Assembly (NCBI GenBank): GCA_019359395.1
Contig: JAHHHK010000022.1
Span: 1-64,000, forward strand
Source: Komarekiella atlantica HA4396-MV6
GTDB taxonomy: Bacteria; Cyanobacteriota; Cyanobacteriia; Cyanobacteriales; Nostocaceae
Direction of reading: 5' to 3'
DNA: 64,000 nt
Shown here: piece after piece, positions 46,712-54,692 of the stretch
How positions within the stretch are numbered: position 1 is the first letter of the stretch
Layout: each line of letters begins with the position of its first letter
Notes under the pieces: model-generated
Databases searched by the model: none
Told to the model about the DNA's origin: nothing
Seen by the model: the letters and a program-made list of their open reading frames with translations, nothing else
Made by a program: the position numbers and the translations under genes

Positions 46712-47353
46712 TTAGTTACTAGTATTAATGAGATTTAGCGGCCACAGTGAATCAAGCTCTGATGAAGATTGCAGATCGTTAATAGTAATGCTGCAATCTT
46801 TAGTAACATGAGTTACTTTCTTGGTATCGCTAATCTTTCGAGTGGAAAGTCCCATCTCCTTGAGCAGGCGGTTAATATGACAATTGCTAACTTTAATCCC
46901 TAATTCTTTTGCTAGATGCTTGCTTAACCATTGCGCTGTCCAGCGTTCAAAGGGATAGCCATACTCACGCGGACTATGGCTTGCTAGCTCTTTTAAGCGA
47001 GCGAGATATTGTTTATTAACTGCTTTGGGGCGTCCCATGCGGCGATCGCACCAGTTGTGAGCATTACCTGTCTGTGCCATAGTAATCCAATGGCGTGCTG
47101 TCTCTTGAGAACACCCCAAGGCTTTACAGATTTGAGCCTGAGATTGACCAATATCCGCAAGCAGCATAATTTCAATCCGACGGCGGTATTCTGGACGTAA
47201 ATCTGTTTCTAGACTTTTGAGCAAAAACTTGCGTTGAAAGGGTGTTAAGCAGTTACCTTGAATTTCCACAGCAATTCCTCCTGGTGAAACTTGCAATATG
47301 CACCTTGTTTTTCTTCTGCTTACTTCTCTGAAGCAAAAGTCTAGTAATTTCAC
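46712..47353 (-). CDS. helix-turn-helix protein related to the IS630 transposase N-terminus
   Basis: A 213-residue protein at most; the start is uncertain (GTG at 47351-47353, while the conserved part begins near LTPFQRKFLL). EYRRRIEIMLLADIGQSQAQ, ICKALGCSQETARHWITMAQ and WTAQWLSKHLAKELGIKVSN are the paired helix-turn-helix segments seen at the front of IS630-type transposases, but no DDE domain follows. It therefore looks like a domesticated DNA-binding protein. It is divergent from the MauE/peptide operon across a 493-bp space, so it is a candidate regulator of it. Confidence 0.65.
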   Translation of the reverse strand: MKLLDFCFREVSRRKTRCILQVSPGGIAVEIQGNCLTPFQRKFLLKSLETDLRPEYRRRIEIMLLADIGQSQAQICKALGCSQETARHWITMAQTGNAHNWCDRRMGRPKAVNKQYLARLKELASHSPREYGYPFERWTAQWLSKHLAKELGIKVSNCHINRLLKEMGLSTRKISDTKKVTHVTKDCSITINDLQSSSELDSLWPLNLINTSN

Positions 47354-47846
47354 ACTCGTTACAAAAGTTTAGAGTAATCTTGGAAACAATCATCAGTCTG
47401 GGTTTTCAGGCATTGGTGCTGTAACAAAACACTAATCACAATCTGTGACAAAATACATAGCCTGAGTTACAAATTGCATAATTTGCTTTATTGAGAGCGC
47501 ATTACGGCATTTTAGTTTATCAGAGAAAAACAACTTTATTATTTAATATGTAATATTCAAAAAATCAAAACATAACTACTTGAGTTATGCATAGAAAATA
47601 AGTTTAAACCACTTGCAATACTAGATTAATTATCAGAATATTGAAATGGGATTAGGCAACACACAGCTAACCCCGCTCCAGTAAACTTGATCTCAGAGAA
47701 AAAATGGCTAGTATCAAGATATAAGCCTCTATTGCACTCTCATTAACGTTTAACACTAGTGAGAATAAAATAAATAATTTCCTGAGTTTATCCATCTAGC
47801 ACAGAGTAATAGATAGGAGACCAAATCAACATGGAGAAAATGACAG
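47354..47846. promoter_or_regulatory. divergent control region before the MauE/peptide operon
   Basis: It contains several copies of a GTTACAAA-like word: GTTACAAAAG near 47359, TGTAACAAAAC near 47419, TGTGACAAAATAC near 47444 and GTTACAAATTG near 47467. The spacings are close to two helical turns in part. They may be binding sites for the adjoining HTH protein. The rest is AT-rich. No gene was seen. Confidence 0.4.
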
Positions 47847-48365
47847 ATGCAGTATATCTATCTGTTAACTTTTTGCAAAATCGTAGTGGGTTGTTTATTT
47901 ACGATATCGTTTATATCCAAAGTTAAAAGTTTCTCGCAATATGTGAATACTGTGCGTAGCTTTCGACTATTGCCTGATTTATTCATCCGGTTTACTGCCA
48001 TATTGATTTTAATTAGTGAGCTACTTGTCGTACTCTTGTTGTTTAAATGGCAGGTAATTGCTTTCTGGTTAGCTTCGGGTCTGTTAGTTATTTTTTCAGT
48101 TGCCTTAGCTTCCGTTTTATTTCGCAATATTCAAACCGCGTGCAATTGCTTTGGGCTGAGCCAGCATCCTATCTCACAAGCAGATTTATTACGTAATTTT
48201 GGTTTCTTGCTCTGTTCCTGTGGCGGTGGCTGGTTAGCTACAAACTCTGAATTTACTGAACCGATTGCACCGTTAAATTTAGGAATTACAGGTTTCATCG
48301 CTTTTGTATTTGTTCTCATTTGGGCACAATTAGGTGAAATTTACCGCCTATTTCAGCACAACTGA
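47847..48365 (+). CDS. MauE/DoxX-family redox-associated membrane protein
   Basis: A 172-residue protein with four to five membrane helices. KIVVGCLFTISFISKVKSFS is the usual first helix, and TACNCFGLSQHPISQADLLRN holds the MauE C-x-CFG motif. In methylotrophs MauE works with MauD in forming the six disulfides of the methylamine dehydrogenase small subunit. Here it is first gene of an operon that continues with a MauD-like protein and an 8-cysteine peptide. GGAGA lies about 10 bases before the ATG. Confidence 0.85.
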   Translation: MQYIYLLTFCKIVVGCLFTISFISKVKSFSQYVNTVRSFRLLPDLFIRFTAILILISELLVVLLLFKWQVIAFWLASGLLVIFSVALASVLFRNIQTACNCFGLSQHPISQADLLRNFGFLLCSCGGGWLATNSEFTEPIAPLNLGITGFIAFVFVLIWAQLGEIYRLFQHN

Positions 48366-48400
48366 CAACTAAACAAAATTACTAGGGGGTGTAAGAAGTT

Positions 48401-48961
48401 ATGCAATCAATTTGGGTTACTAATTCGGTTTTACTATGGATTGTTGTGTTGTTGAATTTGTTGTTAACCATTGCTCTGATTCGTCGATTCAACCGTATAT
48501 CAACACATCTATCAGCTTTTACTGATATTGATGTGGGGCTGGAAAAAGGCAGCCAAGCACCAGATTTTCAGGCACAGACGTTAACAGGTGAAACTGTGAC
48601 ACTGGCTGACTACGCTCGTAAGGCAGTTTCATTTATCTTTATTTCGCCTCACTGTGGCCCATGCCTAGATAAAATATCGGCGTTGAATGCTCTTGCTCCC
48701 AAAGCCAAGCAAGCTGGTGTGGAAATAGTGCTTGTCAATACTGATGGAGACAAAGCAGAAACAGCAGAGTTTGTGAAAAAGCATAATGTAACACTGCCTA
48801 TTCTGATTCCTTCCAACGAGCATAATTCGTTTGCCAGTGATTATAAAGCCAATGCCACTCCCTCTTACTGCACACTCAACCAGGATAGCCATGTAGAAGC
48901 TGCCGGTATGTTTGAACCTGGATGGGAAAAGCAACTTACCAGTGCATGGGCAACTGCCTAA
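48401..48961 (+). CDS. MauD/TlpA-like membrane-anchored thioredoxin-fold protein
   Basis: A 186-residue protein. It has an N-terminal membrane anchor (VLLWIVVLLNLLLTIALI), then KGSQAPDFQAQTLTGETVTL, typical of redoxins, and the active site FISPHCGPCLDK with Cys85 and Cys88. Layout matches MauD. It would supply or exchange disulfides outside the membrane, probably on the peptide encoded next. GGGGGTG precedes the ATG, and it lies 36 bases after the MauE-like gene. Confidence 0.85.
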   Translation: MQSIWVTNSVLLWIVVLLNLLLTIALIRRFNRISTHLSAFTDIDVGLEKGSQAPDFQAQTLTGETVTLADYARKAVSFIFISPHCGPCLDKISALNALAPKAKQAGVEIVLVNTDGDKAETAEFVKKHNVTLPILIPSNEHNSFASDYKANATPSYCTLNQDSHVEAAGMFEPGWEKQLTSAWATA

Positions 48962-48989
48962 TCCAGTACATGAAAGGAGGTGATGCTTA

Positions 48990-49073
48990 CTGAACGGTTT
49001 ACTTAGCAGTGCTAATGCCAAATTGTGGAGTCAATTCCTGCTTTACATTTATCACTTGACTTATCAAAGTTGA
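48990..49073 (+). CDS. candidate 27-residue peptide with CTG start
   Basis: AAAGGAGGTGATGC, a very strong ribosome-binding site, has no ATG at normal spacing for a long frame. A CTG nine bases on opens a frame of 27 residues (NGLLSSANAKLWSQFLLYIY...) that ends two bases before the ribosome-binding site of the 8-cysteine peptide. The ATG within the site itself gives only seven codons. It could be a leader peptide for coupling, a second small product, or a remnant. Evidence is thin. Confidence 0.25.
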   Translation: MNGLLSSANAKLWSQFLLYIYHLTYQS

Positions 49074-49089
49074 AAAGGAGCCAAAAATC

Positions 49090-49281
49090 ATGAACAATCT
49101 AATCAATAAAATTCTGACGAATGTAGCTGATAAACTACTGAGTGGTATTCTTCCAGAAGATAACGCAGCAGCTTTTTGCTGGCGAACCTGTTTTTCATGT
49201 GTAAACGGCTGGAAAGATTGTAAAGAGCGCTGTTGCGGCTGGCTTGGCTGTAGAACTACTCCCCTGCGGCAACGCTGCTAG
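49090..49281 (+). CDS. 8-cysteine 63-residue peptide, putative exported disulfide-rich bacteriocin-like precursor
   Basis: AAAAGGAG nine bases before the ATG is an excellent ribosome-binding site. Residues 1-28 form an amphipathic, Cys-free leader (MNNLINKILTNVADKLLSGI, then LPEDNAAA). Residues 29-63 carry cysteines at 30, 34, 37, 44, 48, 49, 54 and 63, with many Arg, Lys and Trp, so the mature part is cationic and could hold four disulfides. NAAA-F offers an A-x-A type cleavage site suited to the S26-type protease encoded next. I do not recognise the family. Redox genes before it and export genes behind it suggest a secreted, disulfide-stabilised peptide. Confidence 0.7.
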   Translation: MNNLINKILTNVADKLLSGILPEDNAAAFCWRTCFSCVNGWKDCKERCCGWLGCRTTPLRQRC

Positions 49282-49420
49282 TAGAAACCTCTAAGAGTAT
49301 TCAGCACAACCTCTTAACCACCGGAAGTTGAGAGATGCTGTCTCACTCCTAACGGGAATTGACTCTACAACTGTGCATTAGCGTAGTGCTAGCAAACATT
49401 TTTTGGGATATCCCCTTTCA

Positions 49421-49451
49421 GGCCTCTGGGGCTTTGTGAACCTCAGAGGTC
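49421..49451 (+). terminator. hairpin between the peptide gene and the export genes (possible attenuator)
   Basis: GGCCTCTGGGG (49421-49431) pairs with CCTCAGAGGTC (49441-49451) across a 9-base loop, with two G-T pairs. It is placed after the peptide gene and 23 bases before the protease start. Such a partial terminator would let the peptide mRNA be made in excess over the export genes. Confidence 0.5.
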
Positions 49452-49474
49452 TTCCTCAAAAAAGGAGCATACTC

Positions 49475-50134
49475 ATGTGGATACAGCTAACAATCGTTTT
49501 ACTTGTTATGTGTTTGGGGATAATTGCTTTTCTACGATTTTATTTCACCATCACTACTGTACATGGTGACAGCATGTATCCGACACTGATGGAAGGCGAT
49601 CGCTTACTCAGCTTAAATCTCTTATCACGTCTTTGGCTGCGTAAAGGACAAATTGTAACTGGCAACATTAACCAACTAAATTTACCGTCTCCTGAAGTAT
49701 TCGCAGACATTCATACCATTATCGATCCAGACTCTACAATCGGTGATGTCTCTGCATTTGAGAGTTTCAACGAGTCTGACAATGAAATTATCACATTTGA
49801 GTCAGAATATTCCAAATTTGTTAAACGCATCGTTGGTTTACCTGGAGACACGGTGTGTATTTCCATATCGAGCTTACATGAGTTTATGCAAACAGTACTG
49901 CGATCTGCCGAAAGTAGCAGCGCTTCGCGATCGCGCTGTGATGCTGATGGCAATTTAATTTGGATAGTGCCAGAAAATCATTGCTTTGTACGCGGAGATG
50001 GCCTAGTTAGTATGGACTCTCTAATAGTGGGGCCCATACCTCTGTCTGCATTAACGGGCATAGCTTTAATGAAATTACCGCGTCGCTTGGATATAGATAC
50101 CGTACACCTACTTAAGGAAGCAAGTGATGTTTAA
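49475..50134 (+). CDS. S26-family signal-peptidase-like protease
   Basis: A 219-residue membrane-anchored serine protease. Helix at residues 2-24, then VHGDSMYPTLMEGDRLL with catalytic Ser33, and FVKRIVGLPGDTV with catalytic Lys117; FVRGDGLVSMDS near the end is the usual GDN-type box. It carries an insert of about 40 acidic residues between the boxes that is not typical. Encoded right behind the Cys-rich peptide, it is the likely leader protease. AAAGGAG precedes the ATG at 49475; the frame upstream is spurious and spans the hairpin. Confidence 0.85.
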   Translation: MWIQLTIVLLVMCLGIIAFLRFYFTITTVHGDSMYPTLMEGDRLLSLNLLSRLWLRKGQIVTGNINQLNLPSPEVFADIHTIIDPDSTIGDVSAFESFNESDNEIITFESEYSKFVKRIVGLPGDTVCISISSLHEFMQTVLRSAESSSASRSRCDADGNLIWIVPENHCFVRGDGLVSMDSLIVGPIPLSALTGIALMKLPRRLDIDTVHLLKEASDV

Positions 50135-51962
50135 TAAGTTTAAATATGGGCAGCGGTTTTTGCAATCTATATTTTACATGCTTGAGCTAGTTTGGCAAGC
50201 GTATCCGGCGGCTTGTATAGGGACTTTTATCATCACAATTTTTCAAGGACTAATCCCACTAGCAAATGCCTGGATAATTAAAGTACTACTTGATTGGTTA
50301 GCACAATTACTGATTGGTGGGAGGGCGACAAAAGAGCAGCTGATCTGGTTGCTTGTGGCACAGGCGGTATTGATGGTTGGTACGGCAATGCTACCGCACC
50401 TGAGTCGTTACCTGAATGCCGAGTTAGGACGGCGGTTAACAGTGCTAATTCAGTCAATTGTTTACCAAAAAATCAATAGTTTTGAGGGGATTGCACATTT
50501 TGAAAATCCGAAAGTTTACGACACGATTCGCCTTGCTCAACAAGGTGCAGAGCAAAGTTCTAGTCAAACACTAGAAATTCTCACTGAATTTATCCAGAAC
50601 CTAGTTACTCTATTGAGTTTTGTCGGTGTCTTGTTCTCATTCAATCTCTTTTTGGCTAATTTGGTTCTGTTGGCGGCCTTGCCTCAACTATATGTGCAGT
50701 TGAAACTGGGACAGCAACGATTTGGATTGGCGTTTGAACTCAGCCCCGTTGAACGGCGTAAATTTTATTACAGCTTTTTACTAACCAGTGTACAAGCGGC
50801 GAAGGAAGTGCGCCTTTTTGGACTGGGATTACATTTTCTTCATAAACTGCTTGATTTATACAAACGGGTTCATTGGGCAGAACGAAAACAACAACAGCGC
50901 GAGTTACGCTGGGAGTTGGGCTTGAGCATTTTGTCTAGTGTGGTAGCGAGTGTCGCCTTTATTCTTGTTGTGCTTGCCGCATTTGGCAAAAAGCTCACAT
51001 TAGGCGATATTACGCTGTATGTGAATGCTGTTAGCTCAGTTCAAGATGCCTTAGCTAGATTCATTTCGGCAATTGCTGGTCTGAATGAAAGTGTGCTTTT
51101 TCATTCTTATTTCCGAAAATTACTGGCATTAACACCTGCATTACCAATTCAAACAGTTACACATTCAGTACCAAAGCTGTCATCTGGATTAGAATTGCGC
51201 CATGTTTCATTTCGCTATAGCAAACAACATCCTTGGATATTACGCGATGTCAATTTGAAGATTCCCGCAGGTAGTTGTTTAGCTTTGGTTGGACTCAATG
51301 GTGCTGGAAAGACGACCTTAGTTAAGTTACTAACTCGGCTATACGACCCATCTGACGGGCAGATTTTGTGGGATGGGATTGATATTCGGGAATTTAATCC
51401 CGCCGAGTTTCGCCAACGAATTGGCACTATTTTCCAAGATTTTATGCGGTACGATTTGACTGTGGGTGAGAACATTGGTTTAGGGAATCTAGCGAAAATT
51501 GATGATAATAACTGGATACAACAAGCAGCCCACCAAGCTAGTATTCATGATGATATTATGCGTTTGCCGCAAGGTTATGAGACAGAATTAAGCCGGATGT
51601 TTGCAGAGGAAGAAGAGGGTATTGATTTATCGGGTGGTCAATGGCAGAGGGTAGCAACTGCGCGGATGTTTGCACGTGAGGCAGATTTACTTATCCTAGA
51701 TGAACCAACTGCGGCGCTAGATGCACAGGCTGAGTATGAATTGTACAGTCATTTTGCCGAATTAATGTTTGATCGCACCAGCGTTTTAATTTCACACCGC
51801 TTTAGTACAGTACGAATGGCTGATGCGATCGCAGTGTTGGAAAATGGACGAATTATAGAATATGGCATCCATGACACGCTACTAAAATTAGACGGCACAT
51901 ACGCTAAATTGTACAAGATGCAAGCAGAATTCTATCTAGAATCACCATGTAAAAAAGCTTAA
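50127..51962 (+). CDS. ABC exporter (fused membrane and ATPase), peptide system
   Basis: A 611-residue half-transporter. Six membrane helices lie in residues 1-310, then Walker A LVGLNGAGKTTLVKLL, signature DLSGGQWQRVA and Walker B LLILDEPTAALD. There is no N-terminal C39 peptidase, which agrees with a separate S26 protease removing the leader. It overlaps the protease gene by 8 bases (AGGAAG upstream). It resembles the lasso exporter at 56926-58782, so the two are probably paralogues. Confidence 0.88.
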   Translation: MFNKFKYGQRFLQSIFYMLELVWQAYPAACIGTFIITIFQGLIPLANAWIIKVLLDWLAQLLIGGRATKEQLIWLLVAQAVLMVGTAMLPHLSRYLNAELGRRLTVLIQSIVYQKINSFEGIAHFENPKVYDTIRLAQQGAEQSSSQTLEILTEFIQNLVTLLSFVGVLFSFNLFLANLVLLAALPQLYVQLKLGQQRFGLAFELSPVERRKFYYSFLLTSVQAAKEVRLFGLGLHFLHKLLDLYKRVHWAERKQQQRELRWELGLSILSSVVASVAFILVVLAAFGKKLTLGDITLYVNAVSSVQDALARFISAIAGLNESVLFHSYFRKLLALTPALPIQTVTHSVPKLSSGLELRHVSFRYSKQHPWILRDVNLKIPAGSCLALVGLNGAGKTTLVKLLTRLYDPSDGQILWDGIDIREFNPAEFRQRIGTIFQDFMRYDLTVGENIGLGNLAKIDDNNWIQQAAHQASIHDDIMRLPQGYETELSRMFAEEEEGIDLSGGQWQRVATARMFAREADLLILDEPTAALDAQAEYELYSHFAELMFDRTSVLISHRFSTVRMADAIAVLENGRIIEYGIHDTLLKLDGTYAKLYKMQAEFYLESPCKKA

Positions 51963-52009
51963 AACACATTTTTTAATCATCATTTTAGTAGAAATTCTGT
52001 TAATAGCCT

Positions 52010-53341
52010 ATGCAACTTTTAATAATTCGCAGAATCAAAAAAACTACTCCTTGGCTAATAGGATTAGTGGCATCTGGATTGTTAGGAATTGCCGCTACTG
52101 TAACTATTGCACTCCGAGATGCCAGCCCCAACTCAGATATTACACAACAGACAGTAGCAGTAGTATCTAAAGATTTGATTGTTCGTATCAAAACTACTGG
52201 CGTTGTTCAAGCTGTCCGCAAAATCAATCTTAGTCCTAAAGCTGAAGGACGGATAGTACAATTATCTATAGAAGAAGGAAAACTGGTACGGCAAGGTGAG
52301 TTATTGGCTCGCATGGATTCCCAAAGACTACAAGCACAGATTAATCAATACAAAAGCACTTTAGCCAAGGCTCAAGCTGAATTGGCACAAAAGCAGACTG
52401 GAAATCGCCCAGAAGATATTGCCGAAGCCAAAGCCAGGGTAGCTACAGCAGAAGCTAGCATTGCTGAAGCCCAAGCCAAATTTAATCATGCTCGTGAGGA
52501 ACTCAAACGCTATCAAAGCTTAGTAGAGAAAGGGGCAGTTTCTCGAAATCAATTCGGCGAATATCTCAGTAAAGAGGGTGAGGCGAGGGCTATTCTTCAA
52601 GCAGCCCAAACTCGCTTACAAGAACAAAAAGAAGGTTTAACCAAACTTCGTAATGGCACACGTCCAGAGGAAATTGCTCAAGCCCAAGCGAGTGTTGCTG
52701 AAGCGAGAGGACAGCTACAATACTACGAAATTCAGTTGCAAGATACCCAAATTCAAGCACCTTTTTCTGGTACAGTGACGCGATTATTTGTCCAAGAGGG
52801 AGATTTTGTCACACCCACAACTTCCGCTTCCTCCGGCGATGGCGCAACTTCAGCTTCCATCGCTGAACTTTCTAGCGGTTTGGAAATTGAAGCCAAAGTA
52901 CCAGAAGCAAGTATTGCTCAAATAAAGATAGGTCAACGTGTTGAGATTAAAGTCGATGCCTATCCTGATGATGTATTTACAGGTCGTGTCCGGTTGATTG
53001 CACCTAGAGCGGTGAAGGAAAACAATATCACATCCTTCAAAGTCAAGGTAGCTATGCAAACAGGTCAAGACAAGCTGAAGTTTGGCATGAATGTACAATT
53101 GGCTTTCCTTGCTCAAGAAATCCGTCAGGCTTTAGTTGTTCCTTTGGCAACAATTGTCACTCGCCCAAGTGGTGAGACTGGCGTACTGTTACCTAATGGA
53201 GATAACCAAGCCCAATTTAGATCTGTGACTGTTGGTGCTACTGTTGGCGATCAAATTCAGATTATTCAGGGGGTGTCTGAGGGGGAACAGGTATTTATTA
53301 GCCCTCCTAAAGAACAGAAAGAAGAAGGGGTTAAATTTTAG
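52010..53341 (+). CDS. HlyD/MacA-family periplasmic adaptor
   Basis: A 443-residue membrane-fusion protein. N-terminal helix TPWLIGLVASGLLGIAATVT, then a biotinyl-lipoyl half (INLSPKAEGRIVQLSIEEGK), a long coiled coil from residues 95 to 245 with two GNRPEDIAEA / GTRPEEIAQA repeats, and the second lipoyl half (DTQIQAPFSGTVTRLFVQEG), followed by beta-barrel domains. It pairs with the permease and ATPase that follow, forming a MacAB-type tripartite exporter. Confidence 0.9.
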   Translation: MQLLIIRRIKKTTPWLIGLVASGLLGIAATVTIALRDASPNSDITQQTVAVVSKDLIVRIKTTGVVQAVRKINLSPKAEGRIVQLSIEEGKLVRQGELLARMDSQRLQAQINQYKSTLAKAQAELAQKQTGNRPEDIAEAKARVATAEASIAEAQAKFNHAREELKRYQSLVEKGAVSRNQFGEYLSKEGEARAILQAAQTRLQEQKEGLTKLRNGTRPEEIAQAQASVAEARGQLQYYEIQLQDTQIQAPFSGTVTRLFVQEGDFVTPTTSASSGDGATSASIAELSSGLEIEAKVPEASIAQIKIGQRVEIKVDAYPDDVFTGRVRLIAPRAVKENNITSFKVKVAMQTGQDKLKFGMNVQLAFLAQEIRQALVVPLATIVTRPSGETGVLLPNGDNQAQFRSVTVGATVGDQIQIIQGVSEGEQVFISPPKEQKEEGVKF

Positions 53342-53366
53342 TAGTCTGTCGCAAAAGTTTTGAGAT

Positions 53367-53407
53367 GTTTGTAGTAAGCACTTTAGTCGCTAACTCACTA
53401 CAAACAC
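53367..53407. repeat. dispersed GTAGTAAGCACTTTAGT repeat fragment
   Basis: GTAGTAAGCACTTTAGTCGC then TAACTCACTACAAAC lies in the space between the adaptor and permease genes. It is a member of the same family as 30902-30951. Confidence 0.6.
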
Positions 53408-53485
53408 GTATGACCATCAAAATAACAGAAACAAGCTGACATCAATCTTTTGAAAACATCGATATAACTTTAGGCAACGAGATAA

Positions 53486-54691
53486 ATGAACTTTATTGAA
53501 AGCATTAAGATGGCTGTTAAAACTTTAGCAGCTAACAAGTTGCGTAGTAGTCTCACTATGTTGGGAATAATCATTGGCAATAGTTCGGTAATTGCGATGA
53601 TTGGTATTGGTCAAAGTGTCCAAAATTATAGCCTTGCACAGATTGAGTCTTATGGATCTAATTTGTTAAGCGTGTTTGCAGGCAGTGAAGAAGCTGAGGG
53701 TATGATTGCCGAAGAACCAAAGTTGGTATTATCGGATGCTGAGGCGATTATTACTCAAGCTCCGGCGGTGAAGAAAGTAGCCCCCCAAATTTCCGCTAGA
53801 CAATTGATCGCCTACCGCAATCAGACTACACAAGCCAACATCACAGGCACAACACCAGATTTTCTCTATGTACGGAATGCTACGGTAGCCAGCGGGCGGT
53901 TTTTTAACTCATCCGAACAGCGGCAGAATGCTTTAGTAGTTGCCCTTGGCTCAGTTCCGGCGCGTAAGTTGTTTGGCAGTGCTAACCCCATCGGTAAAGA
54001 GGTACAAATCAACAATATTAGCTTTCAAGTCATTGGGGTGATGAAAACCAAAGGTTCTTTTGGCGGAGTTAATCAAGATGATATTGCTTATGTGCCCATC
54101 ACCACCATGGCCAGCCAAATAGATGGACGCCAGTCTCCCTATGGCATCCCGATTGACTCGATTGAGGTTTCTGCCGAGAATGAACAGAGTATTTGGGCGG
54201 CGTCGTTTCAGATTACTAATCTACTAACACGCAGACATGGCAAGAAAGATATTTCTGTTGTTGCCAATAAGTCTTTCCAGGATCTTATCAGTCAAGTAAC
54301 AGGCGCTTTAAGCTTGATGTTAGCTGCGATCGCCAGCATCTCGCTTTTGGTAGGCGGCATTGGCATCATGAATATCATGCTTGTCTCGGTGACAGAGCGC
54401 ACCCAAGAAATCGGGCTGCGAAAGGCAATTGGTGCTACACAGCAAGCTATCCTGACTCAGTTTTTAATCGAGGCGGTGATTCTGTCGGTAGCTGGAGGCT
54501 TAATAGGAACTGGCGTTGGTGTCGGCGGCACAATGATTGTGGGTGTGCTAACTCCCTTGAAACCAGGTGTATCATTGCCTGCGATCGCTTTGGCTGTGAG
54601 TGTTTCTGGTAGTATTGGTCTAATTTTTGGTGTTGTCCCAGCCCGCCGCGCCGCCCGACTCGATCCAATTGTTGCTCTGCGAAGCGCCTAA
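53486..54691 (+). CDS. MacB-type ABC permease
   Basis: A 401-residue protein. MAVKTLAANKLRSSLTMLGIIIG is the N-terminal MacB helix, followed by a large periplasmic domain. FtsX-type helices follow: LLVGGIGIMNIMLVSVTERTQEIGLRKAIGAT is highly characteristic. GVVPARRAARLDPIVALRSA is the usual end. It transduces ATPase movement to the periplasm rather than forming a channel. The ATPase gene follows one base after the stop. Confidence 0.92.
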   Translation: MNFIESIKMAVKTLAANKLRSSLTMLGIIIGNSSVIAMIGIGQSVQNYSLAQIESYGSNLLSVFAGSEEAEGMIAEEPKLVLSDAEAIITQAPAVKKVAPQISARQLIAYRNQTTQANITGTTPDFLYVRNATVASGRFFNSSEQRQNALVVALGSVPARKLFGSANPIGKEVQINNISFQVIGVMKTKGSFGGVNQDDIAYVPITTMASQIDGRQSPYGIPIDSIEVSAENEQSIWAASFQITNLLTRRHGKKDISVVANKSFQDLISQVTGALSLMLAAIASISLLVGGIGIMNIMLVSVTERTQEIGLRKAIGATQQAILTQFLIEAVILSVAGGLIGTGVGVGGTMIVGVLTPLKPGVSLPAIALAVSVSGSIGLIFGVVPARRAARLDPIVALRSA

Positions 54692-54692
54692 G

